Shown here: piece by piece, positions 35,182-46,620 of the stretch
How the letters are laid out: every line of letters begins with the position of its first letter
How positions within the stretch are numbered: the first letter of the stretch is position 1
NCBI RefSeq assembly: GCF_963676685.1
Contig: NC_092345.1
Coordinates: 86,121,592-86,185,591, forward strand
From: Mytilus edulis
Lineage: Eukaryota > Mollusca > Bivalvia > Mytilida > Mytilidae
Direction: 5' to 3'
Length of the DNA stretch: 64,000 nt
Notes under the pieces: model-generated
What the model was told of the DNA's origin: nothing
Seen by the model: only the letters and a program-made list of their open reading frames with translations
Databases searched by the model: none
Program-made: the position numbers and the translations under genes

Positions 35182-36934
35182 GAAATGAAAATGCTAAATA
35201 CTTTTTTATCATTGGAAGTATTTACTTGAAATTTGGAACCAAGCAAGATCAGAACTTATATCTAATAAATAAAATTAAAAAAAAATATTTATAAGAGTTA
35301 GAATACTTGACCTGACCAACTTGACTTTGAAACTACTAATGTCCTGACCGATATGAAACGGATAAATAATGTTTTATTTTTGACAGGATAGAATTCAAAT
35401 TCGATACCAAGTAAGATTTAAACATTAATAATAAAACATGTTTTAGCCAGGCGCGTAGCTACGTTTACGTCAAAACGCCCGGGCGTATGTATACTTGAAT
35501 TTTGGATAAAAAAATATATTCTAATCTCAATAAACTAAAATTTTATAAGCCTTGTAAATCTTTCTTCAGTGGCTTGTATAATTGCGAATAAAAGAGACGA
35601 AATTTACTTTTCAATCAAAAGGTATCCGCGTATTATAAATTTGTTCATCGTCTGTCAAAGTCTGACTGTACTGTGAATTCTACTACTTTCCCTTTGTTTA
35701 AAGCTACTTCTTACTGTTAAGATTTGCATTTTTGTCGAGCCTGCAACATTTCAGTCGCGAAAGCGAGACATAGCGATCCTAGATTCCGTTGGAGGCGTCA
35801 ACATTTAGTTTCAGCATGTTGTTAATCGTTGTTTTTTTTATATATATATCAATGATTTCATCAATGATCGATCATCAATAACTTTGTCAAACAATCATGA
35901 TATTTTACGAAAGTTGGACACATAATTGATTTGCTCGTATTTACTGATAAAAGAAAGTTGTTTTTGCAGTTATATAACAAGTAGATAAAGTCTGGGGTTA
36001 GTTTGTTACGCATTAATTAATTTGTCTAACCTTCATCGAATTTTATGAAACTTTAGCAGAAGCTTTTTTATGATTACTGTCTTAAGCAAAATTTTATAAG
36101 AATTTTATTTTTATTTTTCAGTTGATGGACTTATTTTTTCGCAATTAACAGACGGTCTGGTAAATTTGTAAACCTTTATAGATTGTCATATGAAACATTG
36201 GCAAAAGAAATTATCAAGAAAAAATATCTGAGGAAAATCTTTAATATTTTCAATCCCTGTAATGGACTGATAAATAGATTTTTTTGCGGGAAGTTGTCCT
36301 AGACCGGAGTGCCAGAATTCCACGGAAATCTTTACGAATTTTCATAATACACCTGAAAATCTATCAAAGTTGATTATTCCATGTCCACTAAAGAAATTTG
36401 CACATAAAAAGAGGTCTTGGTTGAGTGATTGTTTTACCCCATGGCTCCTTTTAAACATATTTTAAAGTAACTGGTTTGGTCATTTTCTCTGAAACCAATT
36501 ACCTTTATATCTCGAATTAACATAATGAATAAATTAAACACAAAAGATATCACATTAGACTCTAAGTATGTTTTAAATGACATAAAATAAATGGTATCTC
36601 GTTCTTGACAACTCGTTAGCTTCAGGGGGCTTCGCCCCTCGAACCAAATACCAACAGGTGCTATGACCAAGACCCGATGGGGCCCTTAGACTTCATGTCG
36701 AGGTTCAGGCGTACACTTGAAAATGGCCTAGCTACGCCACTGTTAGCCGTTTCATTTCGGTCAGAACATTAGTAGTTTCAAAGTCAAGTTGGTCAGGTCA
36801 AGTTTTCTAACACTTATAAATATTTTTTTATTTTTTGTAAATTTTATTTGTTAAATATAAGTTCTAATCTTGCTTGGTTCCGAATTTCGAGTAAATCCTT
36901 CCAATAATAAAATAGTATTTAGCATTTTCATTTC
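35182..36934. mobile_element. Fold-back element with about 185-bp arms, interrupted by a nested transposon
   Basis: GAAATGAAAATGCTAAATAC at 35182 is mirrored by the sequence ending GCATTTTCATTTC at 36934. The symmetry continues through TGACCTGACCAACTTGACTT (left) and its complement near 36800, as far as about 35368 and 36749. Before the nested insertion (35448-36742) the element would have been roughly 450 bp. No coding capacity. Part of the left arm (GTCCTGAC, then GATATGAAACGG) is itself a diverged duplicate. Confidence 0.65.
35448..36742. mobile_element. Nested 1.3-kb DNA transposon, CAGTGGCG-type termini, TTAGC TSD
   Basis: Left terminus CAGGCGCGTAGCTACG and right terminus complement CAGTGGCGTAGCTAGG are imperfect inverted repeats. 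TTAGC flanks both (35443-35447, 36743-36747). It sits inside the loop of the fold-back element. No transposase is detectable. The 78-codon minus-strand frame 36434-36670 has no recognisable domain. The superfamily is uncertain: the termini look hAT-like but a 5-bp duplication does not. Confidence 0.6.
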
Positions 36935-36944
36935 ACATTTGTGG

Positions 36945-37800
36945 AAAAGATGGACAGTATTAGGGTTACGACAATTAGAACAGACATTCGATGGCGATCA
37001 ACCAACTGGTGATGGCGTCCGTAACATTTTCGAAGGAATGATGTCAACTTTACCTCTTGGAAGTCTTTGTTTAGTAGCTTTTTTGTCAGCAGTAACCCTC
37101 TATCAAGGGCAAAATTATGATAGGAAATTTAAGCTCTGGAATATCGTATCGGCTGGGAGATATATACTCAATATACCAAATGTTGCTGCATAGAAGTAGG
37201 AGAGACGAGATCATCTCTTTCCTCGTAAAGTTTTTTCTCAATCGACCCTTTTAGGTAATTTCTAGATATAAGTCAACATACAAAGCTAAAATAACTGTAT
37301 CTTTTGCTTTCTTTATTTCAGGTTCGTTGTGATTGATACGTTCATCGTAATCACCAAACTTTGAATCATTTGATGGGAGAACATCATCTATGTAGCGGAA
37401 TATGAAGTAAACGGATAATGCTAGGTCTTTTTAGTTTCACTAAGAAGCTCAAGTATGAGGTTCCCATCATTTGAATTAAGGACTCGGAACAAGTCGACAA
37501 GAAGAGAGGCACAGTTGGTTCCCATTGGAGTTCTGTTCAAACACTTTTTAAAATGTTATTACTTAACATGTTGTCAATCAGGAAATCAAGCATTTTTATA
37601 ATGTCAGTTTCAAAGAATAATTTGTTTGATTCAGAGAGTTTTTTTAACGTAAGATTTATATCTCCCTAAGACAAGATATTTGTATCGACGTTGGCCATTT
37701 TTTTTTATGAAAAGCAAGACCAATTCTTTTAATTTATAATTTAAAAGTATAAGTAATTGAAAATACTTGTACGAAGAGTATTCAAAGCAAATTGTTTCAT
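36945..37800 (-). pseudogene. Decayed reverse-transcriptase ORF of a retroelement
   Basis: Minus strand, with frames that must be changed several times. In order from 37800 downwards: ELVLLF, then FETDIIKMLDFLIDNM (about 37605), PMGTNCASLLVDLF (about 37520, frame shifted), the catalytic-type RYIDDVL (about 37400), a PEIK..LYLEIT stretch, LCSNI, and finally an ALDRGLLLTKKLLN and FLRKCYGRHH stretch (about 37060-36990). YIDD is the RT active-site motif, and the surrounding order matches an RT family I recall from bivalves (possibly Penelope-like; class uncertain). Stops and frameshifts show it is dead. The fold-back element ends at its left border. The 107-codon plus-strand frame 36870-37193 is its antisense shadow. 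Confidence 0.8.
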
Positions 37801-38027
37801 ACTATTGCATGAACTATTAAACGTCAGTCATTTATTCCAAAACAAGAAATGAATTCTATTGAAAATCTGATTCTTGAGCTTCCGAGCATATACACACATA
37901 TATATATATATATATACAGAACGAGATGTTTAAAGATGTCACTTTTCTCAACTGAACTATCCACATGATACCATATGATAAGTAAGGTATATTTGTCTTT
38001 TTATCTTTTGCTTTCACATTCTCAGTG
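37801..38027. other. Non-coding stretch
   Basis: (TA)n run at about 37898; possibly more decayed retroelement sequence but unrecognisable. Confidence 0.3.
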
Positions 38028-38031
38028 TATA

Positions 38032-39550
38032 TGTTAGCGGCAATAAGTGAAATTAGGGATTAAGCTTAAATCCTAGGCAATAAGCTAACGCCTAGGCATT
38101 AAGCTATTGCCTGAAATTTTCAGGCATTAAGCTTATTTCCTGAAATTTGATGATGATTATTTATCCTATTGCCGAACATGATTTTAGGCAATAAGTAAAC
38201 TCTGGAATTTATTATGTTTATGCATATTTTGTGATTTATTCTTGATATATACAATCGTTTCTTAATTATATTTCTAATATTAAATGTATAAATATACATT
38301 CATTTGACAGATCTTCAAAAGAAGCTTTAATTTGTAATTTTAACAGTTAAAAAACAGAATTAACTCATGCTTTTTTCATGTTTTTGTGGTATTACAAAAT
38401 ATTAAAAAGATTTAAAATTAAAAAAAGCGATTGTATCCAATTAAAAAAGGGGGCGGTTCTATAGAATAATTATAATATTTATTTGTAAATTTGTACACTT
38501 CATTAGTCGAGCTGGTTTGAACTGTTCAAAAATAGACAAAATTAAGATATGATTTTTTGCCGTCACACCATGCATTTTCCAATTTTTTTTATTTGATAAG
38601 TAAATACCTTTGCTAACGCAGTTCCACAACTTGTGATGACAAAATAATTTCAAGACAAATTTCTATCAAGTTTTCATTTTTTAAAATTATTATTTGATGC
38701 GTTTTAATATAAATAACATATTTATTAGTGATTCTATTTCCGGTCTCTTGTGGACAGTTGTCTCATTGGCAATCATATCACATCTTTTTTTTATATTTAG
38801 GATGAAACTGGGCCCTGTTTTTTTTCTTTTACAGTAATGAAATAGAATATTTGAAGTACTCAGTATTTATATGAAAGATGTACGATTATATATTTACTTT
38901 TTAACTATTTTCAATTCAATTTAATATAAAACATATTTATATTTGTTTACTCATTTTTTGTTTCAAAGAGTTTAAATGTACAATTATAGTATCAAAATTA
39001 TTTATTACCATTAAATTTAAAATCAACAAGTATTTTCTAATAATTTATCGTTTTTTTTAAATTAAAGTTGTTGGTTAAATTTGAAACAATATTTCATTTT
39101 TTTTCATTTGCTATTTTCTTTTACGCCGATACTCAGGACAGCAGTAAGAAATCGTTGCTAAGATAATCCTCAAAGATAAAGCTCATATAGCTTTGATGTG
39201 CATGCTAAGACATGTCGTAAGTTGGTCCTTACTTTATCATAATGTCTGTCCGTAGAATATAATCTTATATGACAAATCTTAGGACAGTTTCGATAAACCT
39301 AGTTCTAATAATGTTATTATGTTACAAATATATTTTTATTTAAATGAATAAATGTCTTGTATTTACTTGCATTTATATTTTAGGCATTAAGCTTAATGCC
39401 TCCACACATTTTTCAGGCCTGATTTAAGCTTAAATCCTAGGATTTAAGACTAATGCCTAACATCATTTAGGCAATAGACTTACTGCCTAAGCGTTAGCTT
39501 ATTGCCTAGGATTTAAGCTTAATGCCTAATTTTACTTATTGCCGCTAACA
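38032..39550. mobile_element. 1.5-kb non-autonomous element with repeat-rich TIRs, TA/TATA target
   Basis: TGTTAGCGGCAATAAGT at 38032 is mirrored by the end ACTTATTGCCGCTAACA at 39550. The inverted repeat is near-identical for about 75 bp. Both ends then break into repeated AGGCAATAAGCT / AGGCATTAAGCTT motifs in alternating orientation. Flanks are TATA (38028-38031, 39551-39554), so the duplication is TATA or TA. The interior is AT-rich without a transposase and carries a fragment of the dispersed repeat at 38743-38797. Confidence 0.75.
38743..38797 (-). repeat. Dispersed bivalve-type repeat end, inside the 38032-39550 element
   Basis: Nearly identical to 18239-18290 (GTTGTCTCATTGGCAATCAT), followed by a T-rich tail. 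Confidence 0.55.
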
Positions 39551-39554
39551 TATA

Positions 39555-40639
39555 CATCATGATCACCTTTTGATCTATCTGTTCTATTGTTTTTGGTTTG
39601 AGGTATCATATCCGTCTCTTTATCCAATTTTCTTCTAATATCTAGAGTGTTATTCGGACGTTGTTTTAGCTTTTTTTTTATTACTCATATGTTAAGTAGA
39701 TTTTTTATGTTGTTTGTTTTCCTGTTAATGTTGTGTTCTTACTGAAAGGTGCCTGTGAACCAGTGTTGTAACCGGAAAATCAACAGACAAGCATAAAGTT
39801 ATGACAGTTTCGCCATTCAATGATTTGTTGAAGATACAGCAATGTTAGTTATGCCTTATATTTATTTTTACAAATGGTTATGATATTTCGTATTTAAGAT
39901 CGTTTTATTATTCTATTTACAGACTGGACCTTTTTTTTAATAGTTTCAAGTTCGGACATAGTCGAAAACTAATATCATTTGCTAGCTTATTTCAGTATGC
40001 TATTTAAGAGGTAAATTCAACCAGAAATATTTTTGCAAATAGCTACTTTTGTTGACCTGACCCAAGTAAAACAAAGGAGTTTGTCTTACACATACATCTG
40101 TACAATGTTAAATTAGTTTGATAACAACGAAATAAAACATCAACAATGTGAGAATTTTGAAATTCCCCTTAAATTAATTTCATTCAGATTGATATTCGAC
40201 ATACCATCGTTGGATTAAATCTTGTGTTAATTTTCAAATATAAAATCTACTCGTTGTTTTTGGTCCCTGTCGGCAGTAAATGCCATAAGTTTCGTTTATT
40301 CAGCTTTATATGTTTTCTATGTGTGTCTAGTAACAATTAGTTGTGCAGGAATTAATTTATATCGTAATCAGATTTCGGTTATTGAGCTGCTCTGCAACTA
40401 CTATTTTCATGATCTGTATTAATGTGTCTAACTAAAAACCCTCACTTTTTGTTTGAACTTTTGATTGTGTTATTTGGTTAGAGACTTTCCGTTTTGAATT
40501 TTCCTTGGAGTTCAGTATTTTTTGTCATTTAAATTTTTACAATTTGTTTAAATCATCAAATCCTTAAATGCCATCCAGATTATATTGACTTTTCCATATC
40601 ATAATGAATTGATGATCCCTTAGGTGATATTAGAGATTG
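39555..40639. other. Non-coding stretch with a dispersed-repeat fragment
   Basis: At about 40478-40540 GAGACTTTCCGTTTTGAATT then TTGGAGTTCAGTATTTTT is recalled as a common mussel repeat. The rest is unrecognised. Confidence 0.35.
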
Positions 40640-41254
40640 ATGCACATCCTCTAAACCTTTTTCTTGTGTAATTTAGATTACAGACGGAGAAAAAAAGGTT
40701 TTCGCTGATTAAAACACTCATCCAGTTAATATTCTGGATATTCTCGCAAATTTTGTTAATCGTTTTGATTTCTGTTCTGATTTTAACCATATCTATTATA
40801 TTTTCAGATTCAATCTTGTGACAATCTTTGTCAGCAGAATGGTGTACACCTTTGTGTCAGTAGAGCTCAAATATTGCCACTCAATAACATTTAGTTTTTG
40901 AAGGCCTGCCAATCATATAAGGACATAAGTGTATAGCAGTAGGCTTTGGACCCTTTTATTTGCTTAGATTTCTTTATATTCTGACGAGATTGGTAAGTAT
41001 CATACGGAGCGCCGAACGGGATTTGAACTTTGTATACTCAAAATTCAATTCTGTCATAACAAAATAATTTTTTGTCTACAAAACTATATGATATACACTT
41101 GTTTTATGAGAAATTCAATTTTGTAATGACAAAATTATTCTATGTAGACAAAATTCATTTTTGTAGTCAAAATTCATTTTTGTAGTCAAAAACATTTTTG
41201 TAGTCAAAATTCATTTTTGTAGACAAAATTCATTTTTTGTAGACAAATATAAAA

Positions 41255-41800
41255 AAGAAGATGTGGTATGATTGCCAATGAAACAACTATCCACAAAAGA
41301 CCAAAATGACACAGACATTAACAACTATAGGTCACCGTACGGCCTTCAACAATGAGCAAAGCCCATACCGCATAGTCAGCTATAATAGGCCCCGATAAGA
41401 CAATGTAAAACAATTAAAACGAGAAAACTAACGGCCTTTTTTATGTAAAAATATGCCGAACGAAAAAACAAATATGTAACACATAAACAAACGACAACCA
41501 CTGAATAACAGGCTCCTGACTTGGGACAGGCACATACATAAATAATGTGGCGGGGTTAAACATGTTAGCGGGATCCCAACCCTCCCCCTAACCTGGGACA
41601 GTGGTATAACAGTACAACATAAGAACGAACTATAAAAATCAGTTGAAAAAGGCTTAACTCATCAGATGGACAAAAATACAAGTGGATGTGGACGGGTACT
41701 TATACATACCGACACAAAAAGACACAATGAACAGATCTGAGAGTACTCGCAGTTATCTGACAGCTATTTAAAGCCACTAACAACTAATAAAAAAAATCAT
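41255..41800 (+). repeat. Long copy of a dispersed bivalve-type repeat
   Basis: AAGATGTGGTATGATTGCCA, then AACAACTATCCACAAAAG, GGTCACCGTACGGCCTTCAA, CATACCGCATAGTCAGCTAT, and later CCTGGGACAGTGGTATAACA. This is the longest of at least six copies in the window and serves as reference for the others. Class unknown; no coding frame of note. I recall it widely in mussel sequences. Confidence 0.65.
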
Positions 41801-41945
41801 GCATCTAAGACTAAACTATCAATCCGTACACATCCAACATCCAATGTATTTAGTGTAAAGACGTCATAAACAGCCAGAGAAAAACATGACCTTGTGCAAT
41901 GCCAAGTTACAGGTATCGACAGATTGTAGATCCATGAATATTATA

Positions 41946-42099
41946 GGATTAAACACATTTTTTCTAGAGGTTATTGATGTGTAAACCGGGGCGATTAACT
42001 CACAAACTGAATAAAAGTCCGAAGGACTTTTATGTTAAGTTTGTGAGTAAGAGCCCCGGTTTACACATCAATAACCTCTAGAAAAAATGTGTTTAATCC
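41946..42099. mobile_element. 154-bp fold-back (snap-back) repeat
   Basis: Arms GGATTAAACACATTTTTTCT... and its mirror run without mismatch through the GTAAACCGGGGC block, then with small bulges to a centre AAAGTCC-gaa-GGACTTT near 42020. The flanks ATA/TAT extend it slightly. A transcript would form a hairpin of about 70 bp. No TSD identified. Confidence 0.75.
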
Positions 42100-42817
42100 T
42101 TATAATTCTTCAGTCAAACATTTTTTTGTTGATGGCTACTATATATATTTACCACTGATCAAAAGCACAATGGCAAGTCGTAACTAAGGAGTACGCCGCC
42201 ATCTTGACTTTCTAAAAACCATAAATGTCCGATAAATACAACGGAATCTTAAATGAAAAAGCACCTACCTCAAAAACTTCATTTTAATTAAATTTTATCC
42301 GAATTTAAAGCGTACACGTAACGAAATAATCTTTCCCTTAAAAATTCCATTCGTATGACGTCGTGTTTTGCCATGACGTAAATTCGCCAAATCCTTCATG
42401 AAATTTCGCGGAATTTTATTAAAAAATTTAATTTTTGTACATTTTCGAAGCTTTAGTGCAATAATTTTTTTTTTTTATATATATGCACTAGAATAGTCAC
42501 AACTGTGTATATAATCTCAATTTGCTGAAAATCCCGGGATCACTGCAAGCTTGTGAATCGCGCATGAATAGATTACAAAAGTAGTTTCGGAAACATGGTT
42601 TATCGAAGTGTAAACTTAGAGAAAAATTCTAATTGACCAATCCAATTCAAGTATTTATTGATATGCAAATCATATAAGAATTATGTATATGTATATAACA
42701 TACTAGTAATATTTAGTTAGCTTTTAATTTACTGATAACAACATCAATATTTATACCAATAAAAACAATATTCAATTCATTTTTGTAAACAAAATTCATT
42801 TTTGACATGACAAAATT

Positions 42818-43891
42818 CTACGGAAGGTATTAGCGCCACACATTTGTTTTATTATTTTTCTTCCTATCTTTGCGTTATAACGCAAACCTTTTGCGTTATA
42901 ACGCAAACCTTTTGCGTTACAACGCAAACATTTGCGATAAAATTCTACGGAAGGTATTAGCGCCACACATTTTTTTAAACATTTTTCTTCCTATCTTTGC
43001 GTTACAACTCAAACCTTTGCGTTATATAACGCAAATATCTTGATTTCAATTATTCATTAAGTTTTGTATATATGTCCGTTTGTCATTCATTTCGGTTGTG
43101 ATTTACTAGTAGATAAAAAAGAAACATACATACAAGGCCAAATCATTAAAATAGATATACTTAAGAATTGAATGCTTCTTTTTGTAAATTTATTGGGGTG
43201 TAAAAGCGTTGACCGAAGTACATTTTGAATGAAGCGCGGACGAGAGCTTACTTTGGAAGTATATTTATATTTGGTTATAGCTATATTATTTTTTTTCTTT
43301 GGTATAACCTCAATTTACTCAATTTTCTTTGTACTATATATACTAGAAGTAACATGGATATCGTTTTTAGGGGTCTTTATAGTTTGCTGTTCAGTGTGAG
43401 CCAATGCTCCGTGTTGAAGACCGTACTTCGGCCTATGATGGTTTACTTTTACGAATAGCGACCTAGATGGAGATTTTTCTTATTGGCACTCATACCACAT
43501 CTCCTTATATTATTCTGCTCATTATTAGTCAATGATAGGATCTAATTATTCAAGCATTTTACTTTGCATGACTACAAAGGTGATTAATTTTAATATATAC
43601 AGTCTCCTCCATTAATAACTGCTGTTTCATTTGAATCTTAATAAGAAATAAGATAAAACAAATGTTTGCGTTATTTCGCAAAGGTTTGCGTTACAACGCA
43701 ATGATTTGCGTTATTTCGCAAATGTTTGCGTTATACCGCAAATGTTTGCGTTACATCGCAAATGTTTGCGTTTAACGCAAAGGTTTACGTTATCTCGCAA
43801 AGGTTTGCGTTTAACGCAAAGGTTTGCGTTTAACGCAAAGATAGGAAGGAAAATTAAAAAAAGAAATTGTGTGGCGCTAATACGGTTCCGT
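42818..43891. mobile_element. About 1.07-kb element with GCGTTATAACGC palindrome clusters near both ends
   Basis: Left terminus CTACGGAAGGTATTAGCGCC; right terminus is its near-mirror GGCGCTAATACGGTTCCGT. AAAATT occurs on both sides (ambiguous duplication, since the surrounding repeat is rich in it). Inside each end lie clusters of the palindrome TTTGCGTTATAACGCAAA and variants (42874-43030; 43660-43840, about ten copies). The left terminus is present twice in tandem (42818 and 42944). Between the clusters, 43345-43510 carries a fragment of the 41255 repeat family in reverse. The open frame at 43706-43912 is this palindrome array read through. Confidence 0.75.
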
Positions 43892-44607
43892 AAAATTCAA
43901 TTTTCACATTGACAAAATTCAATCTTGTCAAATAGGTATGCAAATATAAAAACTTATATGCATACACAAATGACCATTGTTAACTGATAGGGAAAGTCAA
44001 TTTTGTGTCACAAAAGTCAATTGTATATGCAAATTAGTTCACAAAATCCAAACTAAACTAATTTGCATACAAAATTGTGTCGCCCTATTTTCAAATTTAA
44101 TTTAGTTGTGTGATAAAATACAGTTTTGTGTTTATTATTGTGTAGACAAAATTGAGATTTGTTAAACAGAAGTGAAAGTTGAACAAAAGTAATTTTGTTG
44201 TCACAAAAGTCAATGTTGTATGGAAATTAGTTAGAATCCTAACTAAACTAATTTGCATGCAAAATTGACTTTTGTCGCCCAATTTTCAAATTCAATTCAA
44301 TTGTGAGACAAAATACAATTTTGTGTTAGACAAAGTGCAATTTTTTGTGAGACAAAATTGAGTTTTGTTAAACAGAAGTGAAAATTTGACAAAAGTCATT
44401 TTTGTCATAAAAATCCATTTTGTTGTCACAAAAGTCAATATTGTTGTCATAAAGGTCAATTTTGTTGTAACAAAAGACAATTTTGTGTCACAAAGGTCAA
44501 TTTTGTAGGCAAATTAGTTCACAGAATCCAAACTAAACTAATTTGCATACATGAAATTAGAGATAAATGCACACCCTCGAACCTTTTTCTTGTGTAATTT
44601 TGATTAC

Positions 44608-44682
44608 AGACAGAGAAAACAAGTTATCGCTACCGTACAACAGATGGTTAAAACATTCAACAAGTTAACATTCTTGATGTGA
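44608..44682 (+). other. Exon-like segment in tandem repeat, copy 1
   Basis: Preceded by a polypyrimidine tract and TTACAG; open for 24 codons to TGA, encoding KQVIATVQQMVKTFNK in its centre. No donor or other exon is identified, so coding status is doubtful. Confidence 0.25.
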
Positions 44683-45225
44683 GACAAATTCAATTGTGAG
44701 AGAAAATTCAATTTTGTGTTTATTTTTGTGTAGAAAAAATTGAGTTTTGTTAAACAGAAGTGAACATTTAATAAATGTCACTTTTCACAAAAAATCAATT
44801 TTGCTTTCACAAAAGTCAATTGTGTATGTAAATTAGTTCACAAAATCCAAACTAAACTAAATTACATACTAAATTGATTTGTTCGCCCAATTTTTAAATT
44901 CAATTGAATTGTGAGACAAAATAACATTTTAATTTTGTGTTAATTTTTGTGTAGACAAAATTGAGTTTTGTTAAACAGAACGGAAAATTTAACAAAAGTA
45001 AATTAGAAAGGTCAATTTTGTTGTCAGAAAAGTCAATTTTGTTGTCACAAAAGTCAGTTTTGTGTCACAAAAGTCAATTTTGTGTCACAAAAGTCAATTT
45101 TGTGTCACAAAAGTCAATTTTGTATGCAAATTAGTTCACAGAATTCAAACTAAACTAATTTGCCAACATGAAATTAGAGATAAATGCATATCCTCTGAAC
45201 CTTTTTCTTGTGTAATTTTGATTAC

Positions 45226-45300
45226 AGACAGAGAAAGAAAGTTATTGCTACAGTACAACAGATGGTTAAAACACTAAACAAGTTAACATTCTTGATGTGA
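45226..45300 (+). other. Exon-like segment in tandem repeat, copy 2
   Basis: Polypyrimidine-TTACAG precedes; 24 codons to TGA with KKVIATVQQMVKTLNK. Compared with copy 1 two codons change synonymously (ATT/ATC, ACA/ACC) and two change the residue. Confidence 0.25.
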
Positions 45301-45786
45301 GACAAAATTTAATTGTGGGAGAAAATTCAATTTTGCGTTTATTTTTATGTAGACAAAATTGAGTTTTGTTAAACAGAAGTGAAATTTTAATAAAAGTAAT
45401 TTTTCACAAAAAAATGAATTTTGGTGTCACAAAAGTCATTTTTATGTCACAACTGTCAATTGTGTATGCAAATTAATTCACAGAATCCAAACTAAACTAG
45501 CTTGCATACAAAATTGACTTTTGTCGCCCAATTTTCAAATTCAATTCAATTGTGAGACAAAATACAATTTTATGAGACAAAGTACAATTTTGTGTTTATT
45601 TTTGTGTAGACAAAATTGAGTTTTGTTAAACAGAACGGAAAATTTAACAAAAGTCAATTTTGTTGTCACAAAAGTCAATTTCGTATGCAAATTAGGTCAC
45701 AGAATTCAAACTAAACTAATTTGCATACATGAAATTAGAGATAAATGCATATCCTCTGAATCTTTTTCTTATGTAATTTTGATTAC

Positions 45787-45861
45787 AGACAGAGGAAGAA
45801 AGTTATGGCTACCGTACAACAGATGGTTAAAACACTAAACAAGTTAACATTCTTGATGTAA
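45787..45861 (+). other. Exon-like segment in tandem repeat, copy 3
   Basis: As copy 2 with I to M at one site, and TAA instead of TGA as the stop. Confidence 0.25.
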
Positions 45862-46386
45862 GAGAAAATTCAATTGTGAGAGAAAATTCAATTGTGTGTT
45901 TATTTTTGTGTAGACAAAATTGAGTTTTGTTAAACAGGAGTGAAATTTTAAAAAAGTCATTTTTCAACAAAAAAATGAATTTTGGTGTCACAAAAGTCAT
46001 GTTTGTGTCACAACTGTCAATTCTGTATGCAAATTAATTCACAGAATCCAAACTAAACTAATTTCCATACAAAATTGACTTTTGTCGCCCAATTTTCAAA
46101 TTCAATTCAATAGTGAAACAAAATACAATTTTATGAGACAAAGTACAATTTTGTGTTTATTTTTGTGTAGACAAAATTGAGTTTTGTTAAACAGAACGGA
46201 AAATTTAACAAAAGTCATTTTTTTGTAACAAAAATCAATTTTCTTGTCACAAAAATCAATTTTGTGTCACAAAAGTCAATTGTGTATGCACATTAGTTCT
46301 AAATCTAAGAACTAAACTGATCTGTTACATGAAATTAGAGATAAATGCATATTCTCTTAACCTTTTTCTTTTGTAATTTTGATTAC

Positions 46387-46463
46387 AGACGGTAAAAATA
46401 AGTTTTTCCCTACCGTACAACAACAGATGGTTAAAAGACTCATCAAGTTAACATTCTGGATGA
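46387..46463 (+). other. Exon-like segment in tandem repeat, copy 4 (decayed)
   Basis: The third codon position block reads GGTAAAAA, giving an early stop, and a CAA triplet is inserted (CAACAACAG). The segment is recognisable but not open. Confidence 0.25.
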
Positions 46464-46620
46464 GTGACAAAATTAAATTTAGCGATTTTTGTGTTTATTT
46501 TTGTGTAGACAAAATTTACCTTTGTTAAACAGATTGAAGTGAAAATTTAATAAAAGCTCTTTTGTCGCAGAAATCAATTTTGTTGTCAAAAGTCAATTTT
46601 GTGTCTAGTCACCAGTTACC

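Larger units (their letters stand above)
40640..46620. repeat. Degenerate tandem repeat of about 560-620 bp with ACAAAATTCAATTTTGT motifs
   Basis: The clearest units lie at 43900-46620. Each holds many short sense and antisense runs such as CACAAAAGTCAATTTTGT, a TTAGTT...AACTAA inverted pair, and an exon-like segment (44608, 45226, 45787, 46387; spacing 618, 561 and 600). A diverged first copy is at 40640-41240. Intervening DNA consists of inserted repeats (41255-41800, 41946-42099, 42818-43891). Open frames with VTKVNFV-type repeats are by-products. The part from 45066 rightwards is duplicated in inverse orientation at 56700-58269. Confidence 0.75.
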
